Shown here piece after piece: positions 1 to 5,198 of a stretch of DNA of 5,285 nt; position 1 is the stretch's first letter, and every line of letters begins with the position of its first letter. The translations under genes were made by a program, and so were the position numbers. Origin of the DNA: Bifidobacteriaceae bacterium (GTDB lineage: Bacteria; Actinomycetota; Actinomycetes; Actinomycetales; WQXJ01); assembly GCA_031272565.1 (NCBI GenBank), contig JAISTN010000195.1, positions 1 to 5,285 on the forward strand. The letters run 5' to 3'. The notes below the pieces were generated by a model. That model worked only from the letters and a program-made list of their open reading frames with translations, was not told the origin of the DNA and did no database searches.

Positions 1-2
1 TC

Positions 3-437
3 TTCTACCGGGCCCGCCGGCTCGACCTGGGCAGCAAGGCGTTGTTGAAGACGAATGACAAGTTCTACTTGGTCGATCCGGGCTTGCGTTCCATGTTGTT
101 TGGCCAGGGGTTGGCCGACTTGGGGCGTCTGCTGGAAAACGTGGTCTATCTGGAACTGCGCCGGCGTGGTTGGCAGGTTAGCGTGGGTAAACAGGGCGCT
201 CGCGAGGTCGACTTCGTGGCCACCTTGCCGGGGGCAGGGACTCACTACTATCAGGTCACTCAGTCCATGCTTGACCCGGCGACGGCCGAGCGTGAACTGG
301 CACCCCTGCGGTCGATCAGGGACAATCACCCGAAAACCATCCTGAGCCTGGATCAGGTGGCGACGCGCGACTTCGACGGCATTGCCCACCGGGACCTGAT
401 CGGCTTCCTGGTGGACGGCGACCAGTCTGAGCCCTGA
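3..437 (+). CDS. AAA ATPase with DUF4143 domain, C-terminal part (5' end outside window)
   Basis: The reading frame is open from base 3 and ends at TGA 435-437, giving the last 144 residues of a protein whose start lies off the left edge; the TTG at 42 is internal. The first visible residues (FYRARRLDLGSKALLKTN) followed by DKFYLVDPGLR match the linker region of the large prokaryotic family with an N-terminal AAA ATPase domain and a C-terminal DUF4143 domain. The stretch EVDFVATLPG followed by YYQVTQSM has the E-x-D and Q-x-T spacing of the nuclease-like fold seen in DUF4143, and RELAPLRSIRDNHPKTILSLD is the usual distal motif. Members normally have about 400 residues, so roughly two thirds is missing. 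Their cellular role is poorly defined; the family is common in variable regions. The P-loop cannot be seen here. The stop codon lies inside the left arm of a large palindrome. It converges with the threonine aldolase gene. Confidence 0.88.
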   Translation, partial: FYRARRLDLGSKALLKTNDKFYLVDPGLRSMLFGQGLADLGRLLENVVYLELRRRGWQVSVGKQGAREVDFVATLPGAGTHYYQVTQSMLDPATAERELAPLRSIRDNHPKTILSLDQVATRDFDGIAHRDLIGFLVDGDQSEP

Positions 438-589
438 TCCACCGATTATCGGCGTGGTGAGCAGCGCCAGGTGGGTGTGGTGGCAAGGTGGCGACGCGAT
501 GGCAGGCTGGAGGCCTGCTGAGCGCCGCCGACGCCGCCAACGGGCCCAGATGGGGCTGCTCGGTAGCTGAGAATCGGTGGATCCGGGCT
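430..589. repeat. 160-bp concentric imperfect palindrome in the convergent gap
   Basis: The outer arms 430-447 and 572-589 are complementary at 17 of 18 positions, with one mismatch at 435/584. Moving inward, 459-469 pairs with 551-561 (10 of 11), 487-493 pairs with 532-538 (7 pairs, one of them T-G), 496-498 pairs with 523-525, and 502-507 pairs perfectly with 513-518 around a 5-base loop. All these pairings are nested, so either transcript could fold into one long interrupted hairpin. It overlaps the last codons and stop of the upstream ATPase gene and lies between two convergent genes, so it may end transcription from both sides, although no T-tract follows. A small MITE-like or REP-like element is the alternative; no target-site duplication is visible at its edges. 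No coding gene is apparent in the gap from 438 to 622. Confidence 0.7.
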
Positions 590-622
590 GGGTAGGGGCG
601 CTGGCGGCTAGCGGAGGCGGGG

Positions 623-1669
623 CTACCGCGGCAGGCCGGCGGCGATCAACTCCAGGGCGGTGGCGATGTCTTGGTCGCCGATGTCGCGGTGGGTCACCAA
701 CCGCACGGCCGGGCCCATCACGTGACAGCCGATGCCGGCCTCAGACCAAGTCTGGGCCAGTTTCGGCGCGCTGACGCCCCAGGCGGCCGGCGGGGTCACC
801 AGCAGGATGTTGGTTTGCGGGGCGGGGGCGTCGAAGCCCAGTTCCCGCAGCCCGGCCGCCAGGCGGTCCGCCCTGATCCGGTCTTGGTCGATGCGCGGCA
901 GTTCTTCATCCAGCGCCACCAGGCAGGCGGCGGCCAGGACGCCGCCCTGGCGAATGCCGCCGCCCAGGATCTTGCGGTTGCGCCGGGCTTGGGCAATGAA
1001 GTCCTTGGAACCGAGCAGCACCGAACCGACCGGGGCGCCCAGGCCCTTGGAGAAGCAGACCGAGACCGAATCGGCCGCGCCGGCCGCCTCGGCCGGCGTG
1101 ATCCCCTGAGCGGCGGCCGAATGCCAAATCCGGGCGCCATCCAAGTGGACCTGCCAGCCGGCCTGGTGGGCTTGCGCGATCAGGGCGTCGTTGATGTCCC
1201 GGGGGATCAGGAAGCCGCCGGCGTGGTTATGGCTGTTCTCCAGGCAGAGCAGCCGGGTGATCAACTCGTAGTAGGCGTGGTGGGTAGGTTCTTCGGCTGC
1301 GACCTCGGCGATGTCGGCCGGGGACGGCACGCCGGGCGCGTAGGACCAGGGCAGTTCCAGTGGCACCCCCAGGGCGATGTGGGCGGCGGTGCCCAGCTCG
1401 TGGGACAAGATGTGCGCGTGGCGGGGGGCCAGGAAGCGGTCGCCGCGGCGCAGGTGGGTCATCAACGCGGTCAGGTTGGACATGCAGCCGGACACCAGGT
1501 AGAGCCCGGCCTCTTTGCCCAGCAGGGCGGCGGTGCGCTCCTCCAGTTCCACCATGGTGGGGTCGCGGCCCACCACGTCATCGTCCACCACGGCGGCGGC
1601 CATGGCGGCCCGCATGGCTGGTGAGGGTTTGGTGACGGTGTCTGAGCGCAGGTCAACGGTCAAAGCCAT
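623..1669 (-). CDS. ltaE: Low-specificity L-threonine aldolase
   Basis: This 348-residue protein is a complete fold-type I PLP enzyme that cleaves L-threonine or L-allo-threonine to glycine and acetaldehyde in the cytoplasm. Visible family marks are the N-terminal VDLRSDTVTKPS (5-16), the active-site region around H85 in RHAHILSHE, the PLP-binding aspartate in HLDGAR (175-180), the Schiff-base lysine K208 in SVCFSKGLGAPVGS, the GGGIRQGG loop (236-243) and the carboxylate-binding arginine R323 in AVRLVTHRD. Length and motif order are those of intact bacterial enzymes of about 330-350 residues. The ATG at 1669-1667 is the most upstream possible start because an in-frame TAA lies one codon before it. 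It has no good Shine-Dalgarno sequence. The gene is transcribed alone, converging on the ATPase gene and diverging from the region with phased repeats. I see no functional link to the oxidoreductase operon beyond general amino-acid metabolism. Confidence 0.95.
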   Translation of the reverse strand: MALTVDLRSDTVTKPSPAMRAAMAAAVVDDDVVGRDPTMVELEERTAALLGKEAGLYLVSGCMSNLTALMTHLRRGDRFLAPRHAHILSHELGTAAHIALGVPLELPWSYAPGVPSPADIAEVAAEEPTHHAYYELITRLLCLENSHNHAGGFLIPRDINDALIAQAHQAGWQVHLDGARIWHSAAAQGITPAEAAGAADSVSVCFSKGLGAPVGSVLLGSKDFIAQARRNRKILGGGIRQGGVLAAACLVALDEELPRIDQDRIRADRLAAGLRELGFDAPAPQTNILLVTPPAAWGVSAPKLAQTWSEAGIGCHVMGPAVRLVTHRDIGDQDIATALELIAAGLPR

Positions 1670-1828
1670 GCCTTAGTTGTAGCACCGAAGACCGCGCCGC
1701 ACCGACCAGCTTGCCGCGCCGAGCCGCCGCGCGGGAGCCAGCGGCCAGAGCGAAACAGGCCACCAGCTTGACTGTCGCACCGCCGGGGCCCGTGCCGGAA
1801 CCAGGCATTTGTGCAGGTCAGCGAGAAA
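1670..1828. other. Divergent intergenic region, no gene recognised
   Basis: This GC-rich stretch lies between the threonine aldolase start and the phased TGTAG array. It holds the putative aldolase -10 element and a 9-base direct repeat, ACCAGCTTG, at 1705-1713 and 1762-1770. Open frames cross it on the minus strand but none has a credible start, ribosome site or recognisable protein motif. It should contain the control regions for both divergent genes. Confidence 0.5.
1676..1681 (-). promoter_or_regulatory. Possible -10 element for a leaderless threonine aldolase transcript
   Basis: On the minus strand TACAAC is followed by six bases (TAAGGC) and then the ATG. That spacing would place the transcription start at or next to the A of the start codon, a leaderless arrangement frequent in actinobacteria. 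It would also explain the missing ribosome binding site. No convincing -35 box sits 17-18 bases upstream. This is a single short motif and could be chance. Confidence 0.3.
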
Positions 1829-1888
1829 TGTAGAGGATTGTAGATTTCTGTAGAACTTCTTAGGACTCTGTAGTCGTTTGTAGATGTG
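1829..1888 (+). repeat. Six-unit, exactly 10-bp phased TGTAG(A) array upstream of the ATPase remnant
   Basis: TGTAG begins at 1829, 1839, 1849, 1869 and 1879, and the unit at 1859 is the degenerate CTTAG, giving six consecutive 10-base units with no gain or loss. Units 1, 2, 3 and 6 extend to TGTAGA, and position 9 of the unit is T in five of six, so the consensus is TGTAGANNTN. The segment is clearly richer in A and T than its surroundings. The last unit ends on the GTG start codon (1886-1888) of the ATPase remnant. A period near one helical turn puts every copy on the same DNA face, which suggests cooperative protein binding at an operator or partition-like site, or intrinsic bending. No binding protein is identified. 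Confidence 0.75.
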
Positions 1889-2139
1889 GCAGTCAGCAAC
1901 CCGTTCACCCCGAGCTTTGGCAGTGTCCCGCCTCTGATGGCTGGACGCCAGGCCATGATCGATTCGATCCTGGAGGGGCTGGACAACGGACCGGGCGACC
2001 CGAACCGCGCTTCACTGCTGGTAGGGGCTCGTGGCGTCGGTAAGACTGCGTTGCTCACGGCCATCGCCGAGGCCTGGTGGGGTTCGATGTCCCGATGCTG
2101 GCTGACTACCTAAGGGAGCAACAGGCCTTCGCCGCTTAG
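1886..2139 (+). pseudogene. AAA ATPase remnant: N-terminal P-loop piece joined out of frame to a C-terminal piece
   Basis: From GTG 1886 the frame encodes NPFTPSFGSVPPLMAGR, the usual opening of a family of ATP-binding proteins I associate with actinobacteria, then the P-loop GARGVGKT (Walker A, about residues 47-54) and LLTAIAEA. About ten residues later homology ends and the frame stops at TAA 2111-2113. In another frame, 2083-2139 encodes FDVPMLADYLREQ and stops at TAG 2137-2139. That resembles the C-terminal end of such ATPases (an F-x-x-P followed by Y-L-R). The simplest reading is one gene with most of its middle, including Walker B, sensor and most of the C-terminal domain, deleted, with the junction near 2075-2083. 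An in-frame TAG at 1871-1873 limits the start to 1886. Intact relatives have roughly 350-450 residues as I recall. The protein cannot be a working ATPase. The C-terminal match is from memory, so the deletion model is less certain than the N-terminal identity. Confidence 0.72.
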
Positions 2140-2218
2140 TTCGACTAACGTCTCTGGGAAGACATATTCGCTATGGGGGGGTTGCGATATTGCCGGTGCC
2201 GCATAGGCGCTTAGGCGC

Positions 2219-2247
2219 AGGTCAGCGGCCGGGCTGCGAGTTACAAT
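2219..2247 (+). promoter_or_regulatory. Putative sigma-70-type promoter for the oxidoreductase operon
   Basis: TACAAT at 2242-2247 is an excellent -10 hexamer (5 of 6 to TATAAT) in otherwise GC-rich DNA. Seventeen bases upstream, AGGTCA at 2219-2224 matches TTGACA at only three positions. Transcription would begin near 2254, leaving a leader of about 80 bases before porG. The weak -35 box suggests help from an activator, and the tandem TAGGCGC copies end right at its upstream edge. Confidence 0.45.
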
Positions 2248-2321
2248 CGAGTGGAGGTGCCGATTCGTCCCATCATTTCTGAGTTCGAATCAGCGCGCCA
2301 CAAAACTGTGCGACCAGCAAC

Positions 2322-2329
2322 GGGGGAGG
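2322..2329 (+). promoter_or_regulatory. Ribosome binding site of porG
   Basis: GGGGGAGG is a strong purine-rich site, but only three bases separate it from ATG 2333, which is unusually close. The start is still favoured because the protein then opens directly with the family's N-terminal strand and GRGGQG loop, and the next in-frame ATG (residue 43) would cut that loop away. Confidence 0.65.
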
Positions 2330-2332
2330 CAG

Positions 2333-3007
2333 ATGTTCCAGACAGTCATTCACGGACGCGGCGGCCAAGGGGTGGTCACGGCATCAGAACTGCTGGCCCG
2401 GTCCGGCTTTGCCGGCGGCGCCCAAGTCCAGGCCATACCCAGCTTCGGGTCCGAACGCATGGGCGCGCCGGTGGTGGCCTACACCCGCTTCTCCGACCAG
2501 AAGATCCTGACCCGGGAACCCATCAACCACCCGGACGCGGTCATCATCCAAGACCCCACCCTGCTGCGCACCATGGACGTCTTCGAGGGCCTGGTGGAGG
2601 GCGGCTGGGCCGTGGTCAACACCCGCGAAAGCCCCAACGAGGTGCGGGCCGCCCAGCCTGGCGCCCCCCAAGAATCCGGCCACCTGGCCACCGTGCCGGC
2701 GGACGACATAGTGCGCGAATACCTGGGCCGGCCAATTCCCTCGGCCGCCCTGCTGGGGGCCTTCGCCGCCCTGACCGGTCAAGTCACCCTGGAGGCCGTG
2801 GTCAACTCGATCAACGGCCTGTTCAAAGGCAAGGTAGCGGAAGGCAACTCGCGGTCCGCCCAAGTGGCCTACCAGTGGGTCATAGACCACCGGGGCCACG
2901 AAGACGAAGGCGCCCCACACGGCATCGCCCATGTCGAAGTGGACAAGCCGTCCACCGCCGAACTGCCCATTCCGATTGCCGGTTCACCGGAGGTTGTCAA
3001 TGCCTGA
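2333..3007 (+). CDS. porG: 2-oxoacid (pyruvate):ferredoxin oxidoreductase, gamma subunit
   Basis: The 224-residue product is the gamma chain of a multisubunit 2-oxoacid:acceptor oxidoreductase, the domain that helps bind CoA and holds the complex together. The sequence opens with the diagnostic IHGRGGQGVVTASELLA (GRGGQG at 8-13), then has the conserved FGSERMGAPV (38-47), a GRPIPSAALLGAFAALTG segment (132-149) and LFKGKVAEGN (163-172) near the end of the core. Relatives are mostly about 180-190 residues long. Here about 35 extra residues (HRGHEDEGAPHG onward, 186-224) follow, rich in acidic residues and proline. In the segment usually written P-I-x-N-T, this protein has P-I-P-S-A. It is the first gene of the operon and overlaps porA by eight bases. 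Substrate choice between pyruvate and other 2-oxoacids cannot be fixed from gamma alone. Confidence 0.92.
   Translation: MFQTVIHGRGGQGVVTASELLARSGFAGGAQVQAIPSFGSERMGAPVVAYTRFSDQKILTREPINHPDAVIIQDPTLLRTMDVFEGLVEGGWAVVNTRESPNEVRAAQPGAPQESGHLATVPADDIVREYLGRPIPSAALLGAFAALTGQVTLEAVVNSINGLFKGKVAEGNSRSAQVAYQWVIDHRGHEDEGAPHGIAHVEVDKPSTAELPIPIAGSPEVVNA
2989..2993 (+). promoter_or_regulatory. Ribosome binding site fixing the porA start at 3000
   Basis: GGAGG lies six bases before ATG 3000 and within the end of porG. The same reading frame stays open upstream to an ATG at 2931, but that extension would overlap porG by 77 bases, lacks a good site and encodes no family residues. The start at 3000 is therefore the real one. 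Confidence 0.85.
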
Positions 3008-4190
3008 ACTACTGGAAGGCTCCCAAGCCATTGCCAGGGCCGTTGCCCTGTGCCGCCCCACCGTTGTCTGCGCCTATCCCATCTCACCCCAGACGCACAT
3101 TGTGGAGGCCCTAAGCGGCCTGGTCCGCACCGGCAAACTGGCCAACTGCGACTACATCAATGTCGAATCCGAGTTTGCCGCCATGTCGGTCTCGATTGGC
3201 GCCAGCGCCGCCGGCGGCCGGGTCTACACCGCCACCGCCTCCCAAGGCCTGCTCTACATGGCAGAGGCGATCTACAACGCCTCCGGCCTCAAGCTGCCCA
3301 TCGTCATGACGGTGGCCAACCGCGCCATCGGCGCCCCCATCAACATCTGGAACGACCAATCCGATTCGCTCTCACAGCGGGACTCCGGCTGGCTGCAGCT
3401 CTACGCCGTGGACAACCAGGAAGCCCTTGACCTGCACATCATCGCCTACCGGATTGCCGAAGAGCTGTCGCTGCCCATCATGGTCTGCATGGACGGCTTT
3501 GTCCTGACCCACGCCTCCGACGTGGTAGAACTCCCAACCCAGGAACAAGTTGACGCCTTCTTGCCGCCCATCAAGCCGCTCGAAAAACTCGACATCGCCG
3601 AACCGCGCTCAATGGGCATGATGGCCGGACCGGACGTATTCACCGAAACCAAGTACATGGCCCACCAGGTCATGTTCCACGCCAACGACGTCATCAAACG
3701 TGTCACCCGCGAGTTCGAGGAGGCCTTTGGCCGGCCCTCCGGCAAGCCCGTTCGGGTCTGGGGGCCCGATGGCGAGGACCGGCCGGCCCGGCAGGGCGAG
3801 GTCGCGGTGATCGGCATGGGATCCGTCATGGGCACCATGCAGGCCGTGGCGCCCACACTGTGGGACCGGGGCGTGCGCACCCGCCTGATCACCCTGGGTT
3901 CCTACCGGCCCTTCCCGGCCACTTCGGTGCGCCAAGCCATCGGAGCGGCCGACCGGGTGGTGGTCCTGGACCGGGCGCTCACCTTGGGTGTGGGCGGGGT
4001 CTTGAGTTTCGATGTCCGGCGCTCGATGGCGCGGCTGGGCATCCCGTTGCACTCGGTGGTGTGCGGCCTGGGCGGCCGTCCCATCACCGAGCAATCCCTG
4101 GCGGAAACGTTGACACGGGCCAAGGCCGGCGACCTGGGCGAGTTGGAGTTCATGGACCTGAAAACCGAGCTGGTAGGAAAGGTGGGCTGA
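3000..4190 (+). CDS. porA: 2-oxoacid (pyruvate):ferredoxin oxidoreductase, alpha subunit
   Basis: This 396-residue alpha chain carries the pyrimidine-binding half of the thiamine diphosphate site. With the beta chain it catalyses CoA-dependent oxidative decarboxylation of a 2-oxoacid. Seen in order: AYPISPQTHIVE (25-36), the form of the YPITPqT motif here; NVESEFAAMS (54-63), holding the glutamate (E56) expected to activate the cofactor; the ATASQGLLYMAE loop (78-89); and NIWNDQSDSLSQRDSGWLQLY (115-135), typical of pyruvate-type enzymes. The second domain starts near 266 with GEVAVIGMGSVMGT, followed by the YRPFP segment (302-306). Length matches four-subunit alpha chains (about 390-400) and not the 1200-residue single-chain enzyme. 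The gene overlaps porG by eight bases and is followed three bases later by porB, so translation is probably coupled. Motifs favour pyruvate, but the related 2-oxoisovalerate enzyme cannot be excluded. Confidence 0.93.
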   Translation: MPELLEGSQAIARAVALCRPTVVCAYPISPQTHIVEALSGLVRTGKLANCDYINVESEFAAMSVSIGASAAGGRVYTATASQGLLYMAEAIYNASGLKLPIVMTVANRAIGAPINIWNDQSDSLSQRDSGWLQLYAVDNQEALDLHIIAYRIAEELSLPIMVCMDGFVLTHASDVVELPTQEQVDAFLPPIKPLEKLDIAEPRSMGMMAGPDVFTETKYMAHQVMFHANDVIKRVTREFEEAFGRPSGKPVRVWGPDGEDRPARQGEVAVIGMGSVMGTMQAVAPTLWDRGVRTRLITLGSYRPFPATSVRQAIGAADRVVVLDRALTLGVGGVLSFDVRRSMARLGIPLHSVVCGLGGRPITEQSLAETLTRAKAGDLGELEFMDLKTELVGKVG

Positions 4191-4193
4191 ACC

Positions 4194-5198
4194 ATGGCGA
4201 AAGTCAACATCCCCTTCATGCAAACCGGCACCCTGGTGGTGGGCAACCGCCTGCTGGACGAACAAGACCGGTCGGTCCAAGCCTGGCAGGACCGGGCATC
4301 GTCCCTGACCCACGGGCACCGCGCCTGCCAGGGCTGCGCCGAGGCGCTGGCCGCCCGCTGGGTGCTCGACACCGCCATGGAGGTGACCGGCGGCAAGCTG
4401 ATGGTGGCCAACGCCACCGGCTGCCTGGAGGTCTTCTCCACCCTGTACCCCGAATCGGCTTGGAAGATCCCCTGGATTCACTCCCTGTTCGCCAACGCCG
4501 CCTCGGTTGCCACCGGCATTGCCGCCGTCAACCATGTCACCGGCCGGGGCGACATCCGGGTCATTGCCCAGGGCGGCGATGGCGGTACGGCCGACATCGG
4601 CATGGCCTGCCTGTCCGGCATGTTCGAACGCAACGATGACGTGCTGTACGTCTGTTACGACAACCAGGCCTACATGAACACGGGCGTGCAACGGTCTGGC
4701 GCCACCCCGCCGGCCGCCCGCACCGCCACCACCCCGGCGGTTGGCCGCCAGCCAGGCAACACGTTTGGCCAGGGCAAGTTCATGCCCAAGATCGCCATGG
4801 CGCACGAAATCCCCTATGTGGCCACGGCCACCGTGGCGGACCTGCGCGACCTGGAAGCGAAAGTGCGCACCGCCATGTCCCACCGCGGCGCGCGCTACCT
4901 ACATGTGCTGGTGACCTGTCCGCTGGGATGGGGCACCAAATCGGCCGATTCAATCAAGGTGGCCCGCCTGGCCACCCAATGCGGCCTGTTCCCCGTCTTC
5001 GAAGCCGAATACGGCGAGGTCAAGTCCTCCACCAAGATCCGGGAACGGGTGCCGGTGGAGGACTACCTCAAACTGCAGCGCCGCTTCGCCCACCTGTTTG
5101 GGGCCAACCCGGATGAGGCCGCGCTGGAACGGCTGCGCCGGTTGGCGGAACGCAACATCAAGACCTATGACCTGTTGCCGGAAGGAGCCGCAGCATGA
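4194..5198 (+). CDS. porB: 2-oxoacid (pyruvate):ferredoxin oxidoreductase, beta subunit
   Basis: The 334-residue beta chain binds the diphosphate end of thiamine diphosphate and one 4Fe-4S cluster. All four cluster cysteines expected in PorB-type chains are present: C45 and C48 in HRACQGC, C77 in NATGCLEVF and C242 in TCPLGWG. The cofactor motif begins with GDGG (128-131) and ends with DNQAYMNTGVQRSGATP (156-172), where N157 is the expected metal ligand. ATG 4194 is three bases after the porA stop, with AAGGTGG at 4179-4185 and an 8-base spacer as ribosome site. The first 35 or so residues precede the cluster motif and match the short N-terminal lead of the family. The gene ends with ATGA shared with the next gene. 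Intact, full length, no missing catalytic residue seen. Confidence 0.95.
   Translation: MAKVNIPFMQTGTLVVGNRLLDEQDRSVQAWQDRASSLTHGHRACQGCAEALAARWVLDTAMEVTGGKLMVANATGCLEVFSTLYPESAWKIPWIHSLFANAASVATGIAAVNHVTGRGDIRVIAQGGDGGTADIGMACLSGMFERNDDVLYVCYDNQAYMNTGVQRSGATPPAARTATTPAVGRQPGNTFGQGKFMPKIAMAHEIPYVATATVADLRDLEAKVRTAMSHRGARYLHVLVTCPLGWGTKSADSIKVARLATQCGLFPVFEAEYGEVKSSTKIRERVPVEDYLKLQRRFAHLFGANPDEAALERLRRLAERNIKTYDLLPEGAAA
5182..5187 (+). promoter_or_regulatory. Ribosome binding site of the delta-subunit gene
   Basis: AAGGAG lies inside the end of porB, seven bases before ATG 5195. This is ideal spacing and supports a real, translationally coupled gene start so close to the window edge. Confidence 0.75.

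Larger units (their letters stand above)
2140..2332 (+). other. Intergenic leader region of the oxidoreductase operon
   Basis: No gene is recognised here. The stretch holds a weak inverted repeat (2164-2171 with 2184-2190, flanking a run of seven G), two tandem TAGGCGC copies (2204-2210 and 2212-2218), a probable -10 box (2242-2247), a near-palindrome CTGA-G-TTCGAA-TCAG (2279-2293) and the porG ribosome site. An open frame starting at GTG 2251 runs into porG in a different frame; its product is arginine- and proline-rich and looks like a shadow. Confidence 0.55.

Noticed and set aside
599..613. Small hairpin CGCT/AGCG after the aldolase stop as an intrinsic terminator
   Set aside because: The stem is only four pairs and no T-run follows on the minus strand.
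671..1624. Long plus-strand open frame (317 codons) opposite the threonine aldolase gene
   Set aside because: Its product is a Gly/Gln/Val-rich string without family motifs. It mirrors the GC-rich codons of a clearly identified enzyme on the other strand.
1829..1888. Phased TGTAG units as a CRISPR array
   Set aside because: The units are only 10 bases long with 5 variable bases, far too short for repeats and spacers, and there are no cas genes in the window.
1660..2064. Minus-strand open frame of 134 codons across the divergent gap
   Set aside because: Its 5' half is antisense to the ATPase remnant, it crosses the phased array, and its 3' end overlaps the aldolase start. It has no recognisable motif or ribosome site.
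2275..2300. tRNA T-arm-like GTTCGAATC, a possible tRNA fragment or attachment site
   Set aside because: The flanking bases do not form the required five-pair T-stem in register, and no acceptor, D or anticodon arms are visible nearby.
2931..2999. Longer porA start at ATG 2931
   Set aside because: The extra 23 residues lie in porG coding DNA, have no family similarity and lack a ribosome site, whereas GGAGG is well placed before ATG 3000.
2251..3114. Plus-strand open frame from GTG 2251 through porG
   Set aside because: The product is dominated by Arg, Pro and Gly and shares its DNA with porG, whose frame has clear family motifs.
3609..4883. Minus-strand open frame of 424 codons opposite porA and porB
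   Set aside because: The product is rich in His, Gly and Ala with no domain pattern, and it spans two well-identified genes. This is a usual antisense shadow in high-GC DNA.
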